Shown: in pieces, positions 28,149 to 36,260 of the stretch
How positions within the stretch are numbered: the first letter of the stretch is position 1
Layout: each line of letters starts with the position of its first letter
From: JAXMCI01 sp046349435
Lineage (GTDB): Bacteria; Pseudomonadota; Alphaproteobacteria; Dongiales; Dongiaceae
DNA: 64,000 nucleotides
Reading direction: 5' to 3'
NCBI GenBank assembly: GCA_046349435.1
Contig: JAXMCI010000038.1
Coordinates: 1-64,000, forward strand
The notes under the pieces: generated by a model
What the model was told of the DNA's origin: nothing
Database searches by the model: none
The model's input: only the letters and a program-made list of their open reading frames with translations
Translations under genes and position numbers: made by a program

Positions 28149-29288
28149 ATGGACGCCAGGACCTTCATGCAGCAGCTGCGCCGCTACGAGCGGGGCTCGA
28201 TCTCGCGCCGCCATTTCCTCGGTGTCACCGGGCTCGGCGTCGCCACCGCGGTGCTGGCCAAGGCGATGCCCGAGCTGGTCGGGCCGCGGCCGGCCGCGGC
28301 CGCGCAATCGATCGGCGACCTGGTCTCGCTCGCCACCTGGCCGAACTACCACGACCCGGCGAACTTCGAGGCCTTCACCAAGCTGACCGGCGCCAAGGTC
28401 AAGATGGACGCCTTCGGCTCGAACGAGGAGATGCTGGCCAAGCTGCAGGCCGGCGGGACGGGCTGGGACGTCTTCGTGCCGACCAACTACACCATCTCGA
28501 CCTATGTGAAGCTCGGCATCATCGAGCCGCTCGACCTCGCCAAGCTGCCCAACTACGACCCGGCGGCGAGCGACACGCGGTTCACTCACGAGGGCACCGT
28601 CGACGGCAAGGTCTATGCCGTGCCGAAGGACTGGGGCACCACCGGCTACTTCGTCAACAGCAAGCACGTCACCGAGACGATGACCACCTGGAAGCAGTTC
28701 TGGGACCTGCTGATGACCAAGTATTCCGGGCGCGGCACGGTGCACGACTACCAGCTCACCACCATCGGCAATGCGCTGAAGTACTACGGCTACAGCTTCA
28801 ACTCGATCGACCCGAAGCAGCTCGCCGAGGCCGAGAAGCTGCTGCTCGCCGCCAAGCCGCACCTCTTCGCCATCACCTCCGACTACCAGCCGGCGGTGCG
28901 CAACGGCGATGCCTGGATCGGCGTGTGCTGGACCGGCGACGCGACGCAGCTGCGCCGCGACATGCCGGAAATCCAGTACGTCATCGGCCGCGAGGGCGGC
29001 GAGATCTGGACCGACTTCTACGCGGTGCCGAAGGACGCGCCGCACCGCGACGCCGGCTACGCGCTGATCAACTTCCTCGAGGACCCCGCGGTCAACGCCA
29101 GGGAGGTGCTGGCGCACGGCTATCCGCCGACCGACAAGCGCGTCGCCAAGCTGCTGCCGCAGAAGGTGCTCGAGGATCCCGTGCTCTATCCGGCGGCCGA
29201 CCTGCTGACCAACCTCGAATTCGGCGCCGCCGCGACGCTGACCGACCCGCTGCGGGCCGAGATCATGGCCCGCTTCAAGGCCGCCTGA
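28149..29288 (+). CDS. Polyamine-type extracellular solute-binding protein (PotD-like), Tat-exported, 379 aa
   Basis: Periplasmic receptor. The N-terminus has a twin-arginine signal (SRRHFLG at residues 18-24, then a modest hydrophobic stretch and an Ala-rich cleavage region near residue 50), so export is probably by Tat rather than Sec. The domain shows the PotD-like features LATWPNYHDPANFEAFTKLTG, KLQAGGTGWDVFVPTNYTI and YAVPKDWGTTGYFVNS. The exact ligand, a polyamine or another cation or carboxylate, is not readable. Confidence 0.92.
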   Translation: MDARTFMQQLRRYERGSISRRHFLGVTGLGVATAVLAKAMPELVGPRPAAAAQSIGDLVSLATWPNYHDPANFEAFTKLTGAKVKMDAFGSNEEMLAKLQAGGTGWDVFVPTNYTISTYVKLGIIEPLDLAKLPNYDPAASDTRFTHEGTVDGKVYAVPKDWGTTGYFVNSKHVTETMTTWKQFWDLLMTKYSGRGTVHDYQLTTIGNALKYYGYSFNSIDPKQLAEAEKLLLAAKPHLFAITSDYQPAVRNGDAWIGVCWTGDATQLRRDMPEIQYVIGREGGEIWTDFYAVPKDAPHRDAGYALINFLEDPAVNAREVLAHGYPPTDKRVAKLLPQKVLEDPVLYPAADLLTNLEFGAAATLTDPLRAEIMARFKAA

Positions 29289-29339
29289 CGCAAAGCCGCG
29301 GTGCAGACGAGCACTTCACGGCCCGCCCGCCACACGCCT

Positions 29340-29362
29340 CCCTCCCCCCTTGCGGGGGAGGG
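29340..29362. repeat. Stem-loop between the PotD-like and PotB-like genes
   Basis: Perfect 9-bp inverted repeat CCCTCCCCC/GGGGGAGGG with the loop CTTGC, followed by a run of GTTGGGGTGGGGG. It has no T-tract, so it is more likely an mRNA-stabilising hairpin that raises the level of the binding-protein message than a terminator. It resembles dispersed C-rich intergenic repeats common in GC-rich alphaproteobacteria. Confidence 0.6.
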
Positions 29363-29437
29363 TTGGGGTGGGGGCTGCCGCCGCGCCGTGCCTGTGGCCA
29401 CCCCTCACCCCAAGCAGGGTGTCGAAGGGCGGAGGGA

Positions 29438-30298
29438 ATGAAGGCCGAGCGGCGCGCTGCGCTGGTCACCGGGTTGCTGCTGGCGCCGGCGGCGGCGGTG
29501 TTCATCCTGCTGCTGGTGCTGCCGATGGTGGTGGTGCTGGTGCTGAGCTTCGGCAAGCGGGCCGAGGCGGGCGGCTACCAGGCGGCGTTCACGTTGGCGC
29601 AGTACGCCAACCTGCCGGCGCGCTGGGCCGCCTTCAAGAACACGCTGACCCTGGCGCCGATCGGCACGCTGATCTGCCTGGCCATCGCCTACCCGCTCGC
29701 CTACTTCCTCGCCGTGCGCGCGTCGGCGCGCTGGAAGATGCTGCTGCTGGTGCTGATCATCGTGCCGTTCTGGACCAGCTTCCTGATCCGCACCTATGCC
29801 TGGATCTTCCTGCTCGGCGGCCGCGGCATCCCGGCGCTGCTCGAGACCATCGGCCTCGCCGACGTCCGGCTGATCAACACGCCCTTCGCCGTGCTGGTCG
29901 GCATCGTCTACGCCTACCTGCCGCTGATGGTCTTCCCGATCTATGTCAGCCTGGAGCGGCTCGACAAGCGGCTGCTCGAGGCCTCGGCCGACCTCTATGC
30001 CGGCCCCTTCGGCAGCTTCCTGCAGGTGACCCTGCCGCTCTCGGCGCCGGGCGTCGTCACCGGCTGCATGCTGGTCTTCATCCTGCTGATGGGCGAGTAC
30101 CTGATCCCGGCGCTGCTCGGCGGCGGCAAGGTGTTTTTCGTCGGCAATGCGCTGGTCGACCTCTTCCTGCAGTCGCGCAACTGGCCGTTCGGCTCGGCCG
30201 TCGCCGTGGCGCTGGTCGCCGTCATGCTGGTCACCGTCACGCTCTACCTGCGGCTGACGCTGAGCAACCGCGCCATGCGCGACCAGTCGCTGCTCTAG
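29438..30298 (+). CDS. Polyamine-type ABC transporter permease (PotB-like), 286 aa
   Basis: Six-segment inner-membrane permease. Starts with a membrane segment (residues 8-30), then FKNTLTLAPIGTLICLAIAYPLAYFLA, VPFWTSFLIRTYAW and the EAA loop LLEASADLYAGPFGSFLQVTLPLSAPG. GGAGGG precedes the ATG at 29438. Pairs with the PotC-like permease 191 bp downstream; the gap holds a 26-bp inverted repeat. Confidence 0.93.
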   Translation: MKAERRAALVTGLLLAPAAAVFILLLVLPMVVVLVLSFGKRAEAGGYQAAFTLAQYANLPARWAAFKNTLTLAPIGTLICLAIAYPLAYFLAVRASARWKMLLLVLIIVPFWTSFLIRTYAWIFLLGGRGIPALLETIGLADVRLINTPFAVLVGIVYAYLPLMVFPIYVSLERLDKRLLEASADLYAGPFGSFLQVTLPLSAPGVVTGCMLVFILLMGEYLIPALLGGGKVFFVGNALVDLFLQSRNWPFGSAVAVALVAVMLVTVTLYLRLTLSNRAMRDQSLL

Positions 30299-30367
30299 AC
30301 GCGATGCTTCCTCCGCGCCTGCGACCCCTCCGTCGTTTGGGCTCCCTTCGCCATCCCGGCCCCCATC

Positions 30368-30446
30368 GTCATCCCGGCGAAAGCCGGGATCCATCTCGCC
30401 ACGCCGCATCTGTGGAAGCATGGATCCCGGCTTTCGCCGGGATGAC
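30368..30446. repeat. REP-like palindromic repeat in the PotB-PotC gap
   Basis: Two perfect 26-bp inverted arms (30368-30393 and 30421-30446), each containing the palindrome CCCGGCGAAAGCCGGG, separated by 27 bp. The arm begins GTCATCCCGGCG. This type of element is widespread between genes in alphaproteobacteria. It would fold into a long hairpin in the operon mRNA. Confidence 0.85.
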
Positions 30447-30489
30447 CGCAGGGGGAGCGCCGGGCATCTGCCACAGGACGTAAGCGGAC

Positions 30490-31314
30490 ATGCGCGTCTA
30501 CGCGGCCCTCGTCTATCTCTTCCTCTACACGCCGATCGCCATCATCGTGCTGTTCAGCTTCAGCGCCGGGCGGCACGCCAGCGAGTTCACCGGCTTCTCC
30601 GCGCAGTGGTACGCCACCGCGGCGAACAACCCGTTCGTCATGGAAGCGCTGACCAACAGCCTGATCATCGCGCTGTCCTCGGCGTCGCTCGCCACCCTGT
30701 TCGGCACCGCCGCCTCGCTCGCCCTGCCCCGGCTCAAGGGCGTGGTGCGGGTGCTGTTCGACGCGCTCACCTACATCGCCATCATGGTGCCGGGCATCGT
30801 CATCGGCATCGCCACGCTGATCGCGCTGGTCACCGCGTTCGGCGCGATCAACCCGATCCTCGCCGCGCTGTGGCCGGGCGAGGCGGCGGTGGCGCCGCGG
30901 CTCGGGCTCGGCTACGGCTCGGTGATCTGCGCCCATGCGCTGTTCGCCATGTCGCTGGTCATCGTCATCGTGCGCGCCCGCATCCTCGGCATGGACCGCA
31001 CCCTGGTCGAGGCGTCGGCCGATCTCTACGCCACCCCCTGGGGCACCTTCCGGCAGGTGACGCTGCCGCAGATCCTGCCGGCGGTGCTCGCCGGCTTCCT
31101 GCTCAGCTTCACCTTCAGCTTCGACGATTTCGTCATCGCCTTCTTCGTCGCCGGCTCCAACACCACCCTGCCGATCTACATCTTCGCCTCGATCCGGCGC
31201 GGCATCACGCCGGAGGTCAACGCCATCGGCACGGCGGTGCTCACCCTCTCCCTGCTGCTTCTGTTCGGCTCCCAAATTCTGCTCCGGCGCGGGACACCGG
31301 TGGGCAGGCATTGA
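30490..31314 (+). CDS. Polyamine-type ABC transporter permease (PotC-like), 274 aa
   Basis: Second permease of the system. First segment YLFLYTPIAIIVLFSFSA, then NSLIIALSSASLATLFGTAAS, MVPGIVIGIATLIALVTAF and the EAA loop LVEASADLYATPWGTFRQVTLPQILPAVLAG. The segment FSFDDFVIAFFVAG is characteristic of PotC. Last gene of the four-gene polyamine-type system. Confidence 0.94.
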   Translation: MRVYAALVYLFLYTPIAIIVLFSFSAGRHASEFTGFSAQWYATAANNPFVMEALTNSLIIALSSASLATLFGTAASLALPRLKGVVRVLFDALTYIAIMVPGIVIGIATLIALVTAFGAINPILAALWPGEAAVAPRLGLGYGSVICAHALFAMSLVIVIVRARILGMDRTLVEASADLYATPWGTFRQVTLPQILPAVLAGFLLSFTFSFDDFVIAFFVAGSNTTLPIYIFASIRRGITPEVNAIGTAVLTLSLLLLFGSQILLRRGTPVGRH

Positions 31315-31405
31315 CCGGCTGCCGGCATTCCTCATACAATTGATCTCCCGGCCCCGGGAGGGGAGCGGCGGCCGGCCACAACGACCCGCACGGGAGACCA
31401 AAGGG

Positions 31406-32356
31406 ATGAAACGCAACCTGCTGGGCGGCATCGCCGCCATCGTCGCGCTGGCGCTGGCCGGCGCGGCCAAGGCCGAGACCAAGACGCTCGCCTTCGTCGT
31501 CAACGGCGCGTCGGACTTCTGGAAGGCGGCCGAGGCCGGCGTGAAGAAGGCGCAGGGCGAGTTGCCCAACTACAAGCTGGTGTTCAAGTATCCGGAATCG
31601 GCCTCGGCCGCCGTGCAGCAGCGGCTGATGGACGATCTGGTCGCCGCCGGCGTCGCCGGCATCATGGTGAGCCCGGACGATCCCAAGCACTCGACCGAGG
31701 CGCTCAACCGCATCGGCGGGCAGGTCGCCCTCTTCACCACCGACAGCGACGCGCCGGACAGCAGGCGGATCGCCTATATCGGCAGCTCCAACGTCGAGGC
31801 CGGCAAGCAGGCGGGCCAGCTGATGCTGAAGGCGCTGCCCAATGGCGGCAAGTGCATCGCCTTCGTCGGCATCCTCGCCAACGACAATGCGCGCGAGCGC
31901 GTCGAGGGCATCAAGGCGGCGATCGCCGGCTCGAAGATCGAGATCATCGACATCCGGGAGGACGACATCGACATGGCGCGGGCCAAGCGCAACGTCGAGG
32001 ACGCGCTCTCGGCCCATCCCGACATCGACTGCCTCGCCGGCCTCTATTCCTACAACACGCCGCGCATCTACGAGGTGCTGAAGGAGTCGGGCAAGCTCGG
32101 CCAGATCAAGATCATCGGCTTCGACGAGGATCCGATCACGCTGGGCGGCGTCAAGGAGGGCTCCATCGTCGGCACCGTCGTGCAGCAGCCCTTCGAGTGG
32201 GGCTACCAGGGCATGAAGGACATGGCCAAGTACCTCGAGGGCGACAAGTCGTTCATCCCCGAGAACAAGCTGATCATCATCCCGACCGAGGTGATCGAGC
32301 AGGGCAATGTCGACGCCTTCTGGGCGGAGCTGAAGGCGCGGCAAGCCGCCAAGTGA
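31406..32356 (+). CDS. Periplasmic sugar-binding protein (RbsB-like), 316 aa
   Basis: Receptor of a ribose/xylose-type importer. Signal peptide MKRNLLGGIAAIVALALAGA (cleavage near KAE, residue 24), then FVVNGASDFWKAAEAGVKKAQ, QQRLMDDLVAAGVAGIMVSPDD, and the hinge/ligand region IIGFDEDPITLGGVKEG. The stop overlaps the GTG start of the ATPase by 3 bp. Ligand likely a sugar or sugar alcohol. Confidence 0.92.
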   Translation: MKRNLLGGIAAIVALALAGAAKAETKTLAFVVNGASDFWKAAEAGVKKAQGELPNYKLVFKYPESASAAVQQRLMDDLVAAGVAGIMVSPDDPKHSTEALNRIGGQVALFTTDSDAPDSRRIAYIGSSNVEAGKQAGQLMLKALPNGGKCIAFVGILANDNARERVEGIKAAIAGSKIEIIDIREDDIDMARAKRNVEDALSAHPDIDCLAGLYSYNTPRIYEVLKESGKLGQIKIIGFDEDPITLGGVKEGSIVGTVVQQPFEWGYQGMKDMAKYLEGDKSFIPENKLIIIPTEVIEQGNVDAFWAELKARQAAK

Positions 32357-33954
32357 GCGGCACGCCGCAGATCGGGGCCGGCGCGAGCGATCGCGCCGGC
32401 CACCCCGCCGACGCGCCCTCTCCCGGGCTCCCCTTCCTCGAGCTCCCCTTCCTCGAGCTCAACGGGATCGGCAAGACCTATCCCGGGGTGACGGCGCTCG
32501 ACGGCGTCAGCCTGTCGGTGCGGGCCGGCGAGGTGATCGGCCTGATCGGCGAGAACGGCGCCGGCAAGTCGACGCTGATGAAGGTGCTGGGCGGGGTGGT
32601 CGAGCCCAGCTCCGGCAGCATCCGGCTCGACGGGCGCGAGCATCGCGCGATCTCGGTCGGCGAGGCCATCGCCGGCGGCATCGCCTTCGTCCACCAGGAG
32701 CTCAACCTCTTCGACAATCTCGACGCCGCCGCCAACGTGCTGATCGGCCGCGAGCCGCTGCGCGGCGGGCCGCTGCGGCTGATCGACCGCCGCGCCCTGC
32801 ACCAGCAGGTGCTGCCGCTGTTCCGCCGGCTCGGCGTCGACTTCCGGCCGGAGACGCCGGTCTCGGAGCTGTCCCTGGCGCAGCGCCAGCTGCTCGAGAT
32901 CGCCAAGGCGCTGTCGCTCAACGCCCGGCTGGTGATCATGGACGAGCCGACCTCAAGCCTGACCATCGCCGAGACGCGCCGGCTGCTCGGCGTCATCGCC
33001 GAGCTCAAGGCGTCGGGCGTCAGCATCATCTTCATCTCGCACCGGCTGCACGAGGTCGAGGCCTGCGCCGACCGCGTCGTGGTGCTGCGCGACGGCCGCG
33101 TGGTCGGCACGCTGGCGCGGCGCGAGATCGAGCACAACGCGATGATCCGGCTGATGATCGGCCGCGACCTCCGCTCGCTCTACATCCCGCCCGCCGGCCC
33201 GCCGGGGGCGCCGGTGCTGGAGATCGACGGGCTGCGCACGCCGGCCTATCCCGACCATCCCGTCAGCCTGGCGCTGCGTCGCGGCGAGATCCTCGGGCTG
33301 GCCGGCCTGGTCGGCTCCGGCCGCACCGAGCTCGCCCGCGCCGTCTTCGGCATCGACCGGCCGCTCGCCGGCACGGTGCGGCTCGACGGCCGGCCGGTGC
33401 CGCCGGGCACGCCGCGCGGCGCCATCGACCGCGGCATCTTCCTGGTGCCGGAGGACCGCAAGCAGTCCGGGCTGCTGCTCGATCTCTCGATCGCCGAGAA
33501 CATCTCGCTGCCCAACCTGCGCGCCTATGCCGGCGGCGGCCTGGTGCGGCGCGCCGCCGAGACGGCCAACGCCGAGACGCAGCGCAAGCGCCTCGGCATC
33601 AAGGCACCCTCGGTGGCGACCGAGGCCGGCTCGCTCAGCGGCGGCAACCAGCAGAAGATCGTGCTCGCCAAGTGGCTGTCGATGCAGCCGCGCGCCGTGA
33701 TCTTCGACGAGCCGACCCGCGGCATCGACGTCGGCGCCAAGAACGAGATCTACCAGCTGATGCGCGGCCTGGCCGATTCCGGCGTCGCCATCCTGATGAT
33801 CTCCAGCGACATGGAGGAGGTGATCGGCGTGAGCGACCGCATGGCGGTGATGCACGAGGGGCGGATCAGCGGCTTCCTCGAGCGCGGCCGGTTCAGCGAG
33901 GAGAACGTCATGCAGCTGGCGGTGGGCAACCGGCCGGCGGGAGCGGCCGCCTGA
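32353..33954 (+). CDS. Sugar ABC transporter ATP-binding protein with two ABC domains (RbsA-like), 533 aa
   Basis: Fused double ATPase. Domain 1 (about residues 35-265) has Walker A GENGAGKST, signature LSLAQRQLLEIAKAL and Walker B VIMDEPTSSL. Domain 2 (about 285-530) has the degenerate Walker A GLVGSGRTE, signature LSGGNQQKIVLAKWL and Walker B VIFDEPTRGIDVG, as usual for RbsA. The start is a GTG at 32353 coupled to the receptor stop (GTGA). An N-terminal disordered tail includes a duplicated Pro-Phe-Leu-Glu-Leu encoded by a 15-bp direct repeat. Confidence 0.93.
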   Translation: MSGTPQIGAGASDRAGHPADAPSPGLPFLELPFLELNGIGKTYPGVTALDGVSLSVRAGEVIGLIGENGAGKSTLMKVLGGVVEPSSGSIRLDGREHRAISVGEAIAGGIAFVHQELNLFDNLDAAANVLIGREPLRGGPLRLIDRRALHQQVLPLFRRLGVDFRPETPVSELSLAQRQLLEIAKALSLNARLVIMDEPTSSLTIAETRRLLGVIAELKASGVSIIFISHRLHEVEACADRVVVLRDGRVVGTLARREIEHNAMIRLMIGRDLRSLYIPPAGPPGAPVLEIDGLRTPAYPDHPVSLALRRGEILGLAGLVGSGRTELARAVFGIDRPLAGTVRLDGRPVPPGTPRGAIDRGIFLVPEDRKQSGLLLDLSIAENISLPNLRAYAGGGLVRRAAETANAETQRKRLGIKAPSVATEAGSLSGGNQQKIVLAKWLSMQPRAVIFDEPTRGIDVGAKNEIYQLMRGLADSGVAILMISSDMEEVIGVSDRMAVMHEGRISGFLERGRFSEENVMQLAVGNRPAGAAA

Positions 33955-34931
33955 TGCTGAAGAAGGACCTCGGGCTGCTGCTGCTGATCCTGGTGGTCGG
34001 CGCCGCCGTCGCCGCCATCAACCCGCGCTTCCTGTCGCCGATCAACCTGTCCAACACCGCCAACCTGATCGGCCTCTTCGGCCTGTTCTCGATCGGCGAG
34101 GGCTTCGTCATCATCACCGGCGGCATCGACCTCTCGGTCGGCTCGGTCTTCGCCCTGCTCGGCGTCGTCTTCGTCGACCTGCTGGTGACCTGGGAGCTGC
34201 CCTGGCCGCTGGCGGTGGTGGTCATCGTGCTGGCCGGCATCGCGCTCGGCGCCATCCACGGCTTCCTCGTCACCCGCATGAAGCTGCAGCCCTTCGTGGT
34301 GACGCTGTGCGGCCTGCTGATCTATCGCGGCATCGCCCGCTGGTACACCGACGACGGCACCGCCGGCTTCGCCTTCGGCCAGAGCTTCCCCTGGCTGGAG
34401 TGGCTGACCACCGGGCGGAGCTGGGGGGTGCCGCACAGCTTCATCCTGTTCATCCTGACCGCCATCGTGATGGGCGTGGTGCTGCACCGCTCGGTGTTCG
34501 GCCGCTACCTCTTCGCGGTCGGCAAGAACGAGGAGGCGGCGCGCTACTCCGGCATCCGCTCGCCGCGCATCATCGCGGCCGCCTACGTCATCTGCGGCGG
34601 GCTTGCCGGCCTGTCGTCGATCTACATCGCGATGTACACGCGCTCGATCTCGCCCGCCTCGCACGGCAATTTCTACGAGCTCTACGCCATCGCCGCGGCG
34701 GTGCTGGGCGGCTGCTCGCTGCGCGGCGGCGAGGGCTCGGTGCTGGGCATCGTGCTCGGCGCCATCCTGCTGCAGATGCTGCAGAACCTGGTCAACCTGC
34801 TCGGCATCCCGAGCTCGCTCAACTTCGCGGTGATGGGCACCGTGATCCTGCTCGGCGTGCTCGCCGACCAGCAGCTGGTGCGCTACCGTCGCCGCCGCGC
34901 CGCCGTCCGGCTCGCTGCGCAATCGTCCTGA
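33954..34931 (+). CDS. Sugar ABC transporter permease (RbsC-like), 325 aa
   Basis: Inner-membrane permease with 8-10 hydrophobic segments. The RbsC hallmarks IITGGIDLSVGSVFALLGV and FVVTLCGLLIYRGIA are near residues 50-125, and AVGKNEEAARYSGIRSPRI in the cytoplasmic loop. Start ATG overlaps the ATPase stop (TGATG). Last gene of the receptor-ATPase-permease operon. Confidence 0.94.
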   Translation: MLKKDLGLLLLILVVGAAVAAINPRFLSPINLSNTANLIGLFGLFSIGEGFVIITGGIDLSVGSVFALLGVVFVDLLVTWELPWPLAVVVIVLAGIALGAIHGFLVTRMKLQPFVVTLCGLLIYRGIARWYTDDGTAGFAFGQSFPWLEWLTTGRSWGVPHSFILFILTAIVMGVVLHRSVFGRYLFAVGKNEEAARYSGIRSPRIIAAAYVICGGLAGLSSIYIAMYTRSISPASHGNFYELYAIAAAVLGGCSLRGGEGSVLGIVLGAILLQMLQNLVNLLGIPSSLNFAVMGTVILLGVLADQQLVRYRRRRAAVRLAAQSS

Positions 34932-35052
34932 CTGGCGCGCGAGCCGCGCCCGAGCCGGGGCCGAGCCGGGCCACCCGCTTGACAGTCCCCCGCGTCGCGC
35001 CGCAGAAGGGCGGCCGGCCGTCGCGGCGGCGCGCAACGCAGGAGGCAGCCCC

Positions 35053-35679
35053 ATGTACACGCTCTACTGGTCGTCGCAGTCGGCGGCGCTGGCGCCGCAC
35101 GCGGTGCTCGAGGAGGCCGGCGCGCCCTACCAGATCCGCCAGGTCGACCTCTCGACCGAGCAGCGCGATCCCGCCTATCTCGTGCTCAACCCGAGCGGCA
35201 AGGTGCCGACCCTGGTGATCGACGGGCGCCAGGCCCTGAGCGAGGCGGCGGCGATCGTCATGCATCTCTGCGACCGCCATCCCGAGGCCGGGCTGGCCCC
35301 GGCGGTCGGCGAGCCCGCCCGCGGCGCCTGGTACCAGTGGCTGGTGCACCTCACCAACACGCTGCAGCCGGCCTATCTGCGCTGGTACTACCCGCAGCGC
35401 CACACCACGCTGTCGGCCGGCCATGCCGAGATCAAGGCGCAGGCGCGCCGCGAGCTGGAGACGCTGTGGCAGCGCATCGACGGCCATCTCGAGGCCAACG
35501 GCCCCTATCTGCTCGGCGCCCGCTACAGCGCCGCCGACATCTTCGCCTTCATGCTGGCGAGCTGGAAGGAGGCGGTCCCCGACCTGCTGGAGCGCTGCCC
35601 CAAGGTCCACCACAGCGTGTCGCTGATCGCCGAGCGGCCGGCGATCCGCCGCACGCTGGCGCAGCACGGCCTGGCCTGA
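35053..35679 (+). CDS. Glutathione S-transferase family protein, 208 aa
   Basis: Cytoplasmic GST-fold enzyme. The thioredoxin-like N-terminal domain begins YTLYWSSQSAALAPHAVLEEAG with a serine in the position of the catalytic residue (SSQSAAL), then the cis-proline loop NPSGKVPTLVID and the glutathione-binding LSEAAAIVMHLCDRHPE. The C-terminal helical domain contains YSAADIFAFMLASW, the GST N-capping-box region. AGGAGG precedes the ATG. DUF924 gene follows 4 bp later, so the two are likely co-transcribed. Confidence 0.92.
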   Translation: MYTLYWSSQSAALAPHAVLEEAGAPYQIRQVDLSTEQRDPAYLVLNPSGKVPTLVIDGRQALSEAAAIVMHLCDRHPEAGLAPAVGEPARGAWYQWLVHLTNTLQPAYLRWYYPQRHTTLSAGHAEIKAQARRELETLWQRIDGHLEANGPYLLGARYSAADIFAFMLASWKEAVPDLLERCPKVHHSVSLIAERPAIRRTLAQHGLA

Positions 35680-35683
35680 GGCG

Positions 35684-36256
35684 ATGCCGGGCGAGGCCGA
35701 GGCGCTGCTCGCGCTCTGGTTCGGCGACCGCGGGCGGCGCTGCTGGTTCGATCCCGACCCGGACTTCGACGGCGAGCTGCGCCAGCGCTTCCTGCCCCTG
35801 GCCGAGCAGGCGCTGGCCGGGCAGCTCTCGCAATGGGAGGCGGAGCCGGAGAGCTGCCTCGCCCTGCTGCTGCTGCTCGACCAGCTGCCGCGCAACCTCC
35901 ATCGCGGCGAGGCCCGCGCCCATGCCGGCGACCCGGCCGCCCGGCGCATCGCCGCGCAGGCGGTCGAGCGCGGCTTCGACCGGCGCCTGCCGCCCGACCG
36001 CCGGCTGTTCGTCTACCTGCCCTTCCAGCACAGCGAGGATGCCGCCGACCAGCGCCGCTCGGTCCGGCTGATCGGCGCGCTGCGCGAGGCGCTGCCGCCG
36101 GCGCGGCGCGCCGAGGCGTCCGAGTGGTACGAGCACGCGCTGGCCCACCAGGCGGCGATCGAGCGCTTCGGCCGCTTTCCGCATCGCAATGCCCGGCTCG
36201 GCCGCAGCTCGACCGAGGCGGAGGAAGCCTGGCTCGCCGCCGGCGGCGGCTTCTGA
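35684..36256 (+). CDS. DUF924 family protein, 190 aa
   Basis: Helical protein of the DUF924 family. Motifs seen are ALLALWFGDRGRRCWFDPDPDFDGELRQRFLPL at the start, LLLLLDQLPRNLHRGEARAHAGDPAARRIA in the middle, and YLPFQHSEDAADQRRSVRLI plus FGRFPHRNARLGR at the end, all hallmarks of the family, whose function is not known. The gene directly follows the GST gene. Convergent with the S8 protease gene, with 4 bp between stops. Confidence 0.93.
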   Translation: MPGEAEALLALWFGDRGRRCWFDPDPDFDGELRQRFLPLAEQALAGQLSQWEAEPESCLALLLLLDQLPRNLHRGEARAHAGDPAARRIAAQAVERGFDRRLPPDRRLFVYLPFQHSEDAADQRRSVRLIGALREALPPARRAEASEWYEHALAHQAAIERFGRFPHRNARLGRSSTEAEEAWLAAGGGF

Positions 36257-36260
36257 CCCT

